Shown here: piece by piece, positions 47,154 through 55,803 of the stretch | Position numbering within the stretch: the first letter of the stretch is position 1 | Layout: every line of letters begins with the position of its first letter | Source of the DNA: CBDDBH01 sp965225625 | Lineage (GTDB): Bacteria; Pseudomonadota; Gammaproteobacteria; JADZEE01 | Length of the DNA: 64,000 nucleotides | Direction: 5' to 3' | Assembly (NCBI GenBank): GCA_965225625.1 | Contig: CBDDBH010000034.1 | Span: 310,001-374,000, forward strand | Translations under genes and position numbers: made by a program | The notes under the pieces: model-generated | The model's input: the letters and a program-made list of their open reading frames with translations, nothing else | Databases searched by the model: none | Told to the model about the DNA's origin: nothing

Positions 47154-48403
47154 TGGCGCGGGACGCGGTGCTGCGGTTGAATTCGCTACCAGGTGATTCA
47201 ATCAGTTGGCTCGTATGTGATCACAACGCGGACGCACGTGCGGAGGTTCGTAAAGAGTCCTTATGGCAGGATTTAGGTGACACGAGCGAGTTCGCGCGGG
47301 TAATCGTGCTTCTACCCGGTGCGGATATCCTTCTTACGCGGGCTTCCATTCCAAGCCGTAGGCGGGGACAGGTGCTGGCGGCGGTTCCGTTTGCTGTGGA
47401 GGATCTCCTCGCAGACAACATCGACAACTGTGAGTTTGCAGTTGGGCCCCGTGAGGCAGGCGGAACTTACATGGTTGGGTGTATCGCCAAACGCGCTCTC
47501 GACGAAGTGTTGCGGCAACTGGATGCAGCGGCACTGGTACCGACAGCGATAATACCCGATTCACTGGGGGTACCGTTTAAAGAAGGGAGGTGGTCGGTAC
47601 TGCTGATCGGGGATTGTGCGTTGGTACGGACTGGAATTCATGAGGGCTTTGCGACCGAGGTTCGAGACCTTGCTCAGTATCTGGAGGTCAACCTGGATAA
47701 TGCAGCTAGCCAGCGTCCGGCTGCGATTGATTTGTATGTTGGCTCCGAGGACGAATGTAGTCCGGTGCGCACCGACATTGAACGCGTCGGGGTCGAAGTG
47801 GAAATACACCCGCACGCGAGCGGCGATGCGTTTCTTTGGTTTGAAAGCTGTCTGCAGAATATGCCGGGAGTCGATTTCCTCGACGGACGGAAGCTGTCCG
47901 GCTCCAAATTTGTCGTTTCAAGGCGCCGGTGGATACTGTTGGCGGCGTTGGCGTTGGCATGGATTACGATGGAAGCGGGCATTCGATATTTCGATCTGCG
48001 GGAATTACGTCAAATCGATACGGATCTTTCACAAGCTATTGAAGCGGTCTACCGGAAGACGTTTCCCGATTCGCGACGGCTGGTCGATGTGCGGCAGCAG
48101 ACCGAACAATATCTCAAAGAATTGAGCGGCGTCGCCGCCGGCGACGGAGATTTTCTCTATCTGTTGTCTTCCATTAGCCGGGTTTTGAGCGTTGAATCGG
48201 GAATTCGGTTGCTGAGTGTCGACTATCGGCAGGGGCGTTTGGATGTAGACCTAAATCTGCGAGAAATGGAGCAGCTGAACACTGTCGAGCGTGCCCTGAA
48301 CGAGCAAACCGAGGTCAAGACTGAAATTCTATCAGCCACGAATGAAGAGGACGGATTGACTGCTGTGCTACGCGTTACAAAAAGAGCAATGACATTAACA
48401 TGA
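47153..48403 (+). CDS. gspL: Type II secretion system protein GspL
   Basis: 416-residue bitopic inner-membrane protein linking the GspE ATPase to the periplasmic assembly. The cytoplasmic actin-like domain (residues 1 to about 240) contains VIVLLPGADILLTRASIPSR, VPFAVEDLLADNIDNCEFAV and DSLGVPFKEGRWSVLLI. A single transmembrane helix (WILLAALALAWITMEAGIRY) lies near residue 265, followed by the periplasmic ferredoxin-like domain. It overlaps gspK and gspM by 1 and 4 bases. Confidence 0.9.
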   Translation: MARDAVLRLNSLPGDSISWLVCDHNADARAEVRKESLWQDLGDTSEFARVIVLLPGADILLTRASIPSRRRGQVLAAVPFAVEDLLADNIDNCEFAVGPREAGGTYMVGCIAKRALDEVLRQLDAAALVPTAIIPDSLGVPFKEGRWSVLLIGDCALVRTGIHEGFATEVRDLAQYLEVNLDNAASQRPAAIDLYVGSEDECSPVRTDIERVGVEVEIHPHASGDAFLWFESCLQNMPGVDFLDGRKLSGSKFVVSRRRWILLAALALAWITMEAGIRYFDLRELRQIDTDLSQAIEAVYRKTFPDSRRLVDVRQQTEQYLKELSGVAAGDGDFLYLLSSISRVLSVESGIRLLSVDYRQGRLDVDLNLREMEQLNTVERALNEQTEVKTEILSATNEEDGLTAVLRVTKRAMTLT

Positions 48404-48882
48404 ATTTCGACTTTGCAATCGGCCGCTCTGAAAAACGCGCCATCGGCCTAGCCGCCTGTGCGGTTTTTATATTAGCGAGTTACTTATGGGTGTGGGAGCC
48501 CATGGTTGTTGAGGTCGAGCAGTTGCAGGAAAAGATCCCGAAACAACAGGAACTTTTGGGTTGGATGGAGGAAAAGTCGAATGAGGTCGAAAGACTGAGA
48601 GCGACACGATCGAGTTCGGATGCCGGTGAAGACCGTTCGTTGTTAGTGATTGTTTCGGAAACAGCGAGGCAGACCGAGTTGTCGGCCTACGTGCGGCAGA
48701 TCCAGCCTGACGGCGATGCCAAAATTCGTATCTGGTTGGAGGGCGTACCCTTTAACATGTTGGTCGCGTGGATGGAGCAGTTACGCGAGCAACACGATGT
48801 AGCGATTCTCGATGTCAGTTTGTCTAGAACGTCGGTGGCCGGGCGAGTCGACGGTCGTCTGCGGCTATCTAACGGCGGCTAG
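48400..48882 (+). CDS. gspM: Type II secretion system protein GspM
   Basis: 160-residue bitopic protein, partner of GspL. A short cytoplasmic N-terminus with SEKRAIGLAACAVFILASYL forms the membrane helix. It is followed by a coiled-coil stretch (VEQLQEKIPKQQELLGWMEE) and a periplasmic ferredoxin-like domain with ETARQTELSAYVRQIQPDGD and PFNMLVAWMEQLREQ. It sits in the usual L-M-N order. Confidence 0.9.
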   Translation: MNFDFAIGRSEKRAIGLAACAVFILASYLWVWEPMVVEVEQLQEKIPKQQELLGWMEEKSNEVERLRATRSSSDAGEDRSLLVIVSETARQTELSAYVRQIQPDGDAKIRIWLEGVPFNMLVAWMEQLREQHDVAILDVSLSRTSVAGRVDGRLRLSNGG

Positions 48883-48885
48883 TCG

Positions 48886-49671
48886 ATGCTAGGTCGTCGC
48901 TCTTTGGTCGTCGCGTTCTGCGGATGTTACGCCGTTGCATTAGTGCTGCAATCCCCGGCGACCTTGCCACTGCAATTGGCCGCAGGCGGCGATGAGTACT
49001 CCGTAGCCAGCTATTCAGGCAATTCCTTACGTGGGGTTGCCAAACAATATTCAACAGCACAATTTGAATTTCCGAATTTTGCGTGGAGCGCGACCGCAGA
49101 TATTCTGAGTGCTTGTGTTGGTTACAACCTAAGCGTTGACGATAAGCTCATAAACCTGCGAGCCCGAGTGCGGAGATGTTTGCCCGATCGGATCTTAATC
49201 GATAACGTCAACCTCAACGGCGTCTATTCAGAGCTCACGCGCTCGTTGAAGCTCGTCCGATTGCCCGTTTCAGGTCGTGTGATACTTGACATAGCGCGGC
49301 TGGAATACAGCGCGGACGGTTTACAAGAATTAGATGCCGCAATTGCGTGGTTAAACTTCAAAATCATGCTAGATCCGCCCATCCTAGTCGGTGATATTGA
49401 AAGCCGTCTCACAGATGTTGATGGAAATTTACATGCGGAAATATCTGGTGGCGATCCTATACTGAACTTGCATGGTTCGGTCATCCTGGAGAATGGCGGT
49501 CCTTATCGCGCGACTTTCACGCTGAGTACAAGCGGCGCCCACGAACTGGGTGTCATCGACGAACTGCGCGCTTTTGGCGCGGTGTCACAGGGAGAACAGC
49601 TCCGAATCGTTAAGTCCGGTTGTCTGCCAGCGATTCGTCCATTTCTTGTTACGGAGGCACGGGTTTGTTAG
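48886..49671 (+). CDS. gspN: Type II secretion system protein GspN
   Basis: 261-residue inner-membrane protein with an N-terminal hydrophobic anchor (SLVVAFCGCYAVALVL) and a beta-rich periplasmic part. Family hallmarks are the middle region RLPVSGRVILDIARLEY and the C-terminal GVIDELRAFGAVSQGEQLRI. GspN is an accessory protein present in only some systems. It is the last gene of the remnant gsp cluster; C to J and D/E/F are absent from this window. Confidence 0.78.
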   Translation: MLGRRSLVVAFCGCYAVALVLQSPATLPLQLAAGGDEYSVASYSGNSLRGVAKQYSTAQFEFPNFAWSATADILSACVGYNLSVDDKLINLRARVRRCLPDRILIDNVNLNGVYSELTRSLKLVRLPVSGRVILDIARLEYSADGLQELDAAIAWLNFKIMLDPPILVGDIESRLTDVDGNLHAEISGGDPILNLHGSVILENGGPYRATFTLSTSGAHELGVIDELRAFGAVSQGEQLRIVKSGCLPAIRPFLVTEARVC

Positions 49672-49868
49672 CCAGTTATCGGTGATGGTCACGAAGCGGC
49701 GCGGTTGGAGATTATTCGTGTCAGGATACCGTGGTGAGCGCAGCAAACGACGTCGACCCTCACGAAGTTGCTGCGGTATACTCGGCCAGCCGGCGTTAAC
49801 CGCGTGGGCAAGCGTCATCCGGGTTCCGAGCCGATTTCTCTAATAAAAACATAGATTAGGAGGACTTC

Positions 49869-51710
49869 ATGGGAAGAGCACAATTTGCAGGGTGGCTTGT
49901 GTTGGCCGTTACATTTGCATTGGTGCCGTTGGCCGGAACCGTCTCGGCGAACCCCGAACTCCAGAAACTCATCGATGATCCAAACTACTGGGTCTTCCCA
50001 GGCGGTGACTACGCCAACACCCGCTACAGCCAGCTTAAGCAAATTAATACCACCAACGCCCATAAATTACAGGCCGCGTGGACCTTTTCAACCGGCGTAT
50101 TACGCGGTCACGAGGGAGGGCCACTCGTATTGCCGGGATCGGCGACCGGATTGCCGCATGACACGCTTTATATCAACGCGCCCTTTCCGAACAACGTCTT
50201 CGCAATCAATCTCGATGACCAGACCATCGTTTGGGAATATGTCCCGGTACAGGACTATGACGAAGTTGTGCCGGTCATGTGCTGCGATACCGTAAGCCGC
50301 GGAGTGGGTTACGGCGAAGGTAAGATTTTCCTGCAGCAAGCTGATACCTGGCTGGTTGCGCTCGACGCCAAGACCGGTGAGGTGGTGTGGAAGACGAAAA
50401 ATGGTGACGCCAAGCTTGGCCAGACCAACACCAACGCCCCGCACGTTATCAAAGATAAAGTTTTTACCGGGATCAGCGGCGCCGAATACGGTGTGCGCTC
50501 GTGGATCAACGCGTATGACATCAACACCGGCGAGCTTGTGTGGCGGGCATATAGCACAGGCCCGGATGAAGAGATGTTGTTCGATCCGGAAAAGACGACC
50601 GAACTGGGCAAACCCGTGGGCAAGAATTCGTCGCTGAAAACCTGGGAAGGCGAGCAGTGGAAAATTGGTGGTGGCTCGGTGTGGGGCTGGTGGGCCTACG
50701 ACAAGGACGAGAATCTGATTTATTACGGCTCGGGTAACCCGGGCACCTGGGATCCGACGGTCCGCCCCGGTGACAACAAATGGTCCATGAGCATCTTCGC
50801 GCGGGATGTAGACACCGGTGTTGCGCGCTGGGTATACCAGATGACGCCGCATGACGAGTGGGACTATGACGGTATCAACGAGATGATCCTCGTAGACATG
50901 AAAGTCAATGGACAGGATCGCAAGACGTTGGTGCATTTCGACCGCAACGGTTTCGCCTACACCATGGATCGGATCTCAGGTGAGTTGCTGGTCGCCGAAA
51001 AGTTTGATCCCTCGGTTAACTGGGCAACCCACGTGGACATGAAAACTGGGCGTCCTCAGGTGGTGGCACGCTACAGCACTGACCACGGTGGCGCGGATGA
51101 AAACACAACCAATATTTGTCCGGCCGCTTTGGGCACCAAGGATCAACAGCCGGCCGCCTATAGCCCACGTACCGGTCTATTTTACGTGCCTACCAACCAT
51201 GTGTGCATGAATTACGAACCGGTGAGCGGCGGTGAGTATGTTGCCGGGCAGCCGTATGTAAATGCCGTGTTGAATATGTTTCCAGCGGGCAAAGTCATGG
51301 GGACCGGCAAGGCCGACCTCGGGAACTTCATCGCCTGGGACGCGGCCACCGGCCAGATAAAGTGGTCCATTCCCGAGCGTTTTTCTGTGTGGAGCGGCGC
51401 GTTGGCAACCGCGGGAGACGTGGTTTTCTACGGGACTCTTGGCGGCTATCTCAAGGCCGTGGACGCCAAGAACGGCAAACTGCTTTGGAAGTTCAAAACA
51501 CCCTCGGGGATCATCGGCAACGTCAATACCTGGACGCACAAAGGCAAACAGTACATTGGCATATTGTCAGGGGTCGGTGGATGGGCCGGGATCGGCATGG
51601 CGGCGGGCCTCATTAACCCGACAGACGGCTTGGGCGCCGTGGGTGCTTATAAGGGACTGGACAGTTACACCCGGCTGGGCGGCGTCCTCACCGTGTTCAG
51701 TCTACCCTGA
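49869..51710 (+). CDS. xoxF: XoxF-type PQQ-dependent methanol dehydrogenase
   Basis: Periplasmic eight-bladed propeller quinoprotein of 613 residues with a signal peptide (residues 1-27, ending VSA). The vicinal disulfide next to PQQ is in PVMCCDTVSRG (near 138). The catalytic Asp and a second Asp two residues later are in PHDEWDYDGINE. That second Asp marks lanthanide-dependent XoxF enzymes, where calcium-type MxaF has Ala. Repeated tryptophan docking motifs (TGEVVWKTKNGD, NGKLLWKFKTPSG) are visible. The ribosome-binding site TAGGAGGAC is strong. It is followed by pseudoazurin and xoxJ, and no cytochrome xoxG is present. Alcohols other than methanol may be substrates. Confidence 0.92.
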   Translation: MGRAQFAGWLVLAVTFALVPLAGTVSANPELQKLIDDPNYWVFPGGDYANTRYSQLKQINTTNAHKLQAAWTFSTGVLRGHEGGPLVLPGSATGLPHDTLYINAPFPNNVFAINLDDQTIVWEYVPVQDYDEVVPVMCCDTVSRGVGYGEGKIFLQQADTWLVALDAKTGEVVWKTKNGDAKLGQTNTNAPHVIKDKVFTGISGAEYGVRSWINAYDINTGELVWRAYSTGPDEEMLFDPEKTTELGKPVGKNSSLKTWEGEQWKIGGGSVWGWWAYDKDENLIYYGSGNPGTWDPTVRPGDNKWSMSIFARDVDTGVARWVYQMTPHDEWDYDGINEMILVDMKVNGQDRKTLVHFDRNGFAYTMDRISGELLVAEKFDPSVNWATHVDMKTGRPQVVARYSTDHGGADENTTNICPAALGTKDQQPAAYSPRTGLFYVPTNHVCMNYEPVSGGEYVAGQPYVNAVLNMFPAGKVMGTGKADLGNFIAWDAATGQIKWSIPERFSVWSGALATAGDVVFYGTLGGYLKAVDAKNGKLLWKFKTPSGIIGNVNTWTHKGKQYIGILSGVGGWAGIGMAAGLINPTDGLGAVGAYKGLDSYTRLGGVLTVFSLP

Positions 51711-51722
51711 GCTGAAACAACG

Positions 51723-51774
51723 GGACGTCATCGACACCGATGCAACGATGTAGCAGAGTTTGTCGATGACGTCC
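51723..51774 (+). promoter_or_regulatory. Long perfect inverted repeat covering the pseudoazurin start codon
   Basis: GGACGTCATCGACA (51723-51736) is exactly inverted as TGTCGATGACGTCC (51761-51774), giving a 14-bp stem with a 24-nt loop. The ATG of the next gene (51766-51768) lies within the right arm. An in-frame ATG-TAG pair (51748-51753) sits in the loop. No T run follows, so it is not a typical terminator. Confidence 0.85.
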
Positions 51775-52212
51775 GTATTTCGGATTGGATTTGTCGCGGT
51801 AATTTTCATTGGTGCCTCGTTTAGCACCTCGCATGCTGAAGATCACGTCGTCCTCGCACAGGTAACCAACTTCAATCCGCTGGTTTTGTTTGCACAACCG
51901 GGCGATACGGTGACGTGGACCAATATGATCGGCCACGATACGGCATCCATCGATGGCATGATCCCTGAAGGCGCCGAGCCTTGGCAATCGAAACTCGGTA
52001 TTCAATTCACGATTACCGTAGAGAAGGACGGTGCGTATATCTATAAATGTACACCGCATATCTCTACCGGCATGGTCGGTGCGATTGTCGTAGGTGATGC
52101 GTCACCCGAAAACTTGGATGCTATCGATGCCGCCCTCGCTGAGGTGCCGGTTGCGAAGAATATGGTGGCCCGAGTGATACGGAAAACAAAGAAGGCGCTA
52201 GAAAAGCGCTAG
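51766..52212 (+). CDS. Pseudoazurin-type cupredoxin
   Basis: Periplasmic blue-copper protein of about 148 residues with a signal peptide (MTSVFRIGFVAVIFIGASFS, cleaved near SHA). The type 1 copper ligands are all present: His in MIGHDTASIDGM, then Cys and His in YKCTPHISTGM and the axial Met four residues later. The C-terminal helical extension (residues 105-148) matches pseudoazurin. It is the likely electron acceptor of the adjacent XoxF, in the place where most loci encode cytochrome XoxG. An in-frame TTG at 51760 is a less likely start. Confidence 0.88.
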   Translation: MTSVFRIGFVAVIFIGASFSTSHAEDHVVLAQVTNFNPLVLFAQPGDTVTWTNMIGHDTASIDGMIPEGAEPWQSKLGIQFTITVEKDGAYIYKCTPHISTGMVGAIVVGDASPENLDAIDAALAEVPVAKNMVARVIRKTKKALEKR

Positions 52213-52220
52213 CTGGAATT

Positions 52221-53123
52221 GTGTTCTCTCGATCACGTTGCAGCGGTGTACCCGAGGACGCGTCGCACGTTCTCGCCACGATTCGACCCGTAGCATTGCC
52301 CTTGCTAGTTTGCCTAGCGGCTCTAGTTCATACACCGAACCTTTCGGCGGATGCAACGCCCACAACAAGAACAGCGTTCAAAGTTTGCGCCGATCCTCAT
52401 AGCTTGCCCAGCTCAAACGATGCTCAGCAGGGCTATGAAAATGCCATTGCCCAAATGTTCGCCAAGTCGCTCGATCTTCCCCTGACCTTTGAGTGGTTTC
52501 CACAACGCATGGGGTTCATCCGCAATACTCTACGTAGCCGGACCTCGAACAGTGGCGACTACAAATGTGACATTGTCATGGGTGTGCCGGACAATTTTGA
52601 GTTAGCGGCAACGACCAACGCATATATGCGCTCGAGCTGGGCGATCGTCTATGTGAAAGGACGGGCGCTTGACGATGTCGATAGCCCTAACGCGCTCGCT
52701 GAGTTATCTGAGCAACGTAAAGCGGGTTTGCGACTCGGCAGCTTCGATCGAAGCCCGGTCAACAAATGGATATTGGCCCAAGGCCTGATGGACGCGCTCC
52801 GTCCCTACCCGATGATGAATGGAGATGCCCGCGCCTATCCGGGGCAAATAATCGAAAACGATTTAGTTGCTGGGGATATCGATGCGGCATTCGTGTGGGG
52901 TCCAATTGCCGGGTATTTTGCGAGCCAAATAACCGAACACCAATTGGTCGTTATCCCCATGGATTCGGAGCCGGGGATCACGCTCGATTACCAGATCTCA
53001 ATGGCGGTGCGTTTCGGTGAGCCGCAATGGCTCGAGACCGTCAACGGTTTAGTCGCAAAACATCAGCCAGAAATCGACCGTATTTTGCGGGAATACGGAG
53101 TTCCGTTGCGGGCTTTAGAGTAG
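52221..53123 (+). CDS. xoxJ: XoxJ/MxaJ-like periplasmic binding protein
   Basis: 300-residue exported protein of the substrate-binding-protein fold associated with quinoprotein dehydrogenases. After a signal peptide ending at LSADA comes the family signature FKVCADPHSLPSSNDAQQGY, then LPLTFEWFPQRMGFIRNTLR and DYKCDIVMGVP; the second lobe has GDIDAAFVWGPIAGYFA. MxaJ/XoxJ proteins are thought to help activate or load the dehydrogenase. It starts nine bases after the pseudoazurin stop with a GTG. Confidence 0.86.
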   Translation: MFSRSRCSGVPEDASHVLATIRPVALPLLVCLAALVHTPNLSADATPTTRTAFKVCADPHSLPSSNDAQQGYENAIAQMFAKSLDLPLTFEWFPQRMGFIRNTLRSRTSNSGDYKCDIVMGVPDNFELAATTNAYMRSSWAIVYVKGRALDDVDSPNALAELSEQRKAGLRLGSFDRSPVNKWILAQGLMDALRPYPMMNGDARAYPGQIIENDLVAGDIDAAFVWGPIAGYFASQITEHQLVVIPMDSEPGITLDYQISMAVRFGEPQWLETVNGLVAKHQPEIDRILREYGVPLRALE

Positions 53124-53228
53124 GGGAGGTGGGAAATCGCATCAGCGCGTGAGATGACGTAGTCGAAATTAGGCTAAAGCAATCAATTAGCAGAGGCGGT
53201 AGAGTTATGGGAAAGTCGGTACAGGATA

Positions 53229-54615
53229 GAGTTATAACTGAATCTGGTGTTCGGGAGATTGAATAGAGGCGGCGTATCTGGTTGAAATGTTGTTACCACA
53301 CAGCAAAGCAACCAACAGAGGATACGCCACCATGAACGAGAATAACGTTGTTGAATTATCAGGTCGAGAGGAAGTTGCGGATGGGCTCACGGAGCTTCTG
53401 AGAACAGGCGCCCAGGCCTTGTTACATCAAGCAATAGAAGCGGAGGTTCAGGAGCTGTTATTGCATCATGCAGAGCGTCGCACCGAGGACGGCCGCGTAG
53501 GCGTGGTTCGAAACGGATATCACCCGGAGCGTTGCGTTCAGACGGGAATAGGGCCGGTGACGGTAAAGATCGCGAAGGTACGTTCGAAGACGGGAGAGCC
53601 GGTGACGTTTCGTTCGGCGTTGGTACCGCCATACGTAAGGAAGACAAGGACGCTGGAGGCTGCGTTACCGTGGCTGTACCTGAAGGGGATCTCAAGCGGC
53701 GAGATGGGAGCTGCGTTGGAGGTGCTGGTAGGTCCGGAAGCAAAGGGATTATCGGCGAGTACGGTGTCGCGGTTGAAGCAGGTTTGGGGGCAAGAATACC
53801 GGGCCTGGAGCACGGCACGATTAGATCGTGACCGCTGGGTGTATGTGTGGGCGGATGGTGTCTACAGTGGCTTGCGGGCTGAACAGACGAAGCTGTGCGC
53901 GTTAGTGGTGATCGGGGTGAATGAGCGGGGCGAGAAGCATTTTCTGGCGATTGAGGACGGCGTGCGCGAGTCGACGCAGAGTTGGCGCGAAGTGTTGCTG
54001 ACCCTCAAGTCACGGGGCATGAATGCGCCTGAGTTAGCGATCGGTGCCGGTGCGATGGGTTTCTGGGCAGCGCTGGAGGAGGTCTACAGCGAGACACGCC
54101 ACCAACGGTGCTGGATGCACAAGACGATGAACGTTCTCAATTGTTTTCCAAAATCGTCACAGGCGAAAGCGAAGCAGGCGCTGCACGAGATCTGGCAGGC
54201 GGAGACGAAGGCTGATGCCGAGACAGCGTTCGACTTATTTATCGCGACCTATGAGGCGAAGTACCCGAAAGCGACGTTGTGCCTACAAAAAGATCGCGAG
54301 GAGCTCATGACTTTCTATGATTTTCCGGCACAGCATTGGCAGAGCATTCGTACAAGCAATCCGATTGAATCGAGCTTCGCGACCATCCGCCATAGGACCA
54401 AACGTACGAAGGGCTGCCTGTCCCGTGACGGCATGCTGCATATGATGTTCAAGCTCAGTCAATGTGCGGAGAAGAACTGGCGACGATTACGCGGTTTCGA
54501 TTACTTGGCGAAGCTGGTGACCGGGATCAAATTCAAAGATGGGATCGAGGTGACAGCGATCAACCAGGCCGCCGCCTGATTCATTCGGCTGAACACCAGA
54601 TTTGACAATAACTCT
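53229..54615 (+). mobile_element. IS256-family insertion sequence
   Basis: A 1387-bp element with inverted ends GAGTTATAACTGAATCTGGT and the complement of AGAGTTATTGTCAAATCTGG. An 8-bp target duplication ACAGGATA is present at 53221-53228 and 54616-54623. It separates the xox genes from the DSF-type locus. Confidence 0.92.
53332..54579 (+). CDS. IS256 transposase with a substituted catalytic aspartate
   Basis: Mutator-like transposase of about 415 residues. The first catalytic Asp is in YVWADGVYSGLRAEQTKL. The second, normally in an AIGDGALGFW-type motif, is here AIGAGAMGFW, so Asp has become Ala. The rest is well conserved: HQRCWMHKTMNVLN, IRTSNPIESSFATIRHRT with the final Glu, and TKRTKGCLSRDG. 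ATG at 53332 follows the AGAGGATACGCC context and is preferred over the upstream in-frame start at 53287. The substitution predicts loss of strand-transfer activity. Confidence 0.88.
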   Translation: MNENNVVELSGREEVADGLTELLRTGAQALLHQAIEAEVQELLLHHAERRTEDGRVGVVRNGYHPERCVQTGIGPVTVKIAKVRSKTGEPVTFRSALVPPYVRKTRTLEAALPWLYLKGISSGEMGAALEVLVGPEAKGLSASTVSRLKQVWGQEYRAWSTARLDRDRWVYVWADGVYSGLRAEQTKLCALVVIGVNERGEKHFLAIEDGVRESTQSWREVLLTLKSRGMNAPELAIGAGAMGFWAALEEVYSETRHQRCWMHKTMNVLNCFPKSSQAKAKQALHEIWQAETKADAETAFDLFIATYEAKYPKATLCLQKDREELMTFYDFPAQHWQSIRTSNPIESSFATIRHRTKRTKGCLSRDGMLHMMFKLSQCAEKNWRRLRGFDYLAKLVTGIKFKDGIEVTAINQAAA

Positions 54616-54756
54616 ACAGGATAAGACACCATCTTCGTCCGAAACGACAAAATGACCCGCTAAGGGATTTAACTGTAATACAAGAACGTCTGCGTTAGCC
54701 CATAAATTTGAGAATAATGTTGCGACGTCGATCTCCCCTACGGATTGTAATCGAAA

Positions 54757-55482
54757 TTAGGTTTGACCCGAGCAGATGAGGATTCTCATTGCCGCTGCTG
54801 TCTCCTCTAAAGTTTCTAGGAGAACGGTAATGTCGATGTTATCCGTATCGTCTAAATCGCTGGCTTTACTTGCAAGTTTTTCCGCGCCAACCAAGTAGCT
54901 ACACCCTTCCAGTTTGTGGCTTGTTTCGCTTAATTGGACATCAGCGCTGATGCTTGCTCGCTCACATCCCTCAATCAATGCGCGAGCCTCATCCAAGAAG
55001 ACCTTTAAGTTGGCAATTGGGCTTCTCGTATTACTGCCATAATTATTTAAGAAGTCGATAGCACGTTTAATATTTAGACAATCCAACGCAGGCGGATTCT
55101 CAGTGCGAGTTGACCCCATACTAATTTCGCTATTTGGGAGCGAATTACTGAAGGTTCGACGGCAACGCTCGTTAACGTTTTTTAATATGTCCTCTACCTT
55201 GACTGGTTTGTGTATAACAAGGTCTACGCCAGATTCCAGACACCGTTTCCTAGTTGCAGCACCGATATCTCCGGTTAAAAGAATTACCGGCATTGATCGA
55301 TTCGGATTGTTCTCAGGGAGCGACCGGATTTCTTGGGTCACCTCAATTCCATTCAGATTGGGCATGTGCAAGTCAAGAATCACGGCGTCAAAGAGATGAG
55401 TTCGCACCTGATTAAGTGCATCACCACCATCTTCCGCAATCGTAACGAAGTGCCCGGCCGAACCTAGAATGTCGCCGATCAC
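54757..55482 (-). CDS. Receiver-HPt protein, probable C-terminal part of a split RpfC-like kinase
   Basis: 241 residues. The receiver domain (1 to about 115) has the phospho-acceptor in AVILDLHMPNLNG, Thr in VILLTGD and Lys in VIHKPVKVED. The HPt domain (about 140-235) has its His in ETSHKLEGCSYLVGAEKLAS. The annotated GTG start cuts into the receiver fold. In the same frame upstream (to a TAG near 55569) the sequence reads SILDPQEYADDSTTNRTV, which supplies the missing acidic pair. The same SIL segment ends the kinase domain of the neighbouring gene. I infer one ancestral hybrid kinase split by a local duplication. Confidence 0.75.
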   Translation of the reverse strand: MIGDILGSAGHFVTIAEDGGDALNQVRTHLFDAVILDLHMPNLNGIEVTQEIRSLPENNPNRSMPVILLTGDIGAATRKRCLESGVDLVIHKPVKVEDILKNVNERCRRTFSNSLPNSEISMGSTRTENPPALDCLNIKRAIDFLNNYGSNTRSPIANLKVFLDEARALIEGCERASISADVQLSETSHKLEGCSYLVGAEKLASKASDLDDTDNIDITVLLETLEETAAAMRILICSGQT

Positions 55483-55523
55483 CGTTCGATTTGTAGTGCT
55501 GTCGTCCGCATACTCTTGGGGAT

Positions 55524-55803
55524 CTAAAATTGAAAATATTGTTTCGGATATGACGCAGATGATCTTTCGCTATCCATCTTCGGAAAAACCGGTGCAATGC
55601 TCAGACTGTTCTGATTAACGGTGAGAATATTTTATTTGGAACCGCTGAAAGAGAATCATGTTTGAAGCCGACCCGTGAATAGCCAATGGTTAATGCTCTT
55701 GCCACTAAAATTGAAAATATTGTCTGATGTTCGCTATTTCGGATCGGTGCAATGTCAGAGTTCTGATTGTGAGAATATATTTGGAAAAAGAGAATCATGT
55801 TTT
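55524..55803. repeat. Imperfect tandem duplication splitting the RpfC-like gene
   Basis: Two diverged copies, 55524-55663 and 55705-55803, share in the same order CTAAAATTGAAAATATTGT, GGTGCAATG, GTGAGAATAT and AGAGAATCATGTTT. In addition TTGAAGCCGACCCGTGA occurs at 55662-55678 and again at 56041-56057. The second copy lies in the kinase frame; the first contains the kinase stop and the receiver gene start. Confidence 0.8.

Noticed and set aside
50100..50936. Minus-strand frame inside xoxF
   Set aside because: It is a shadow of a conserved quinoprotein gene.
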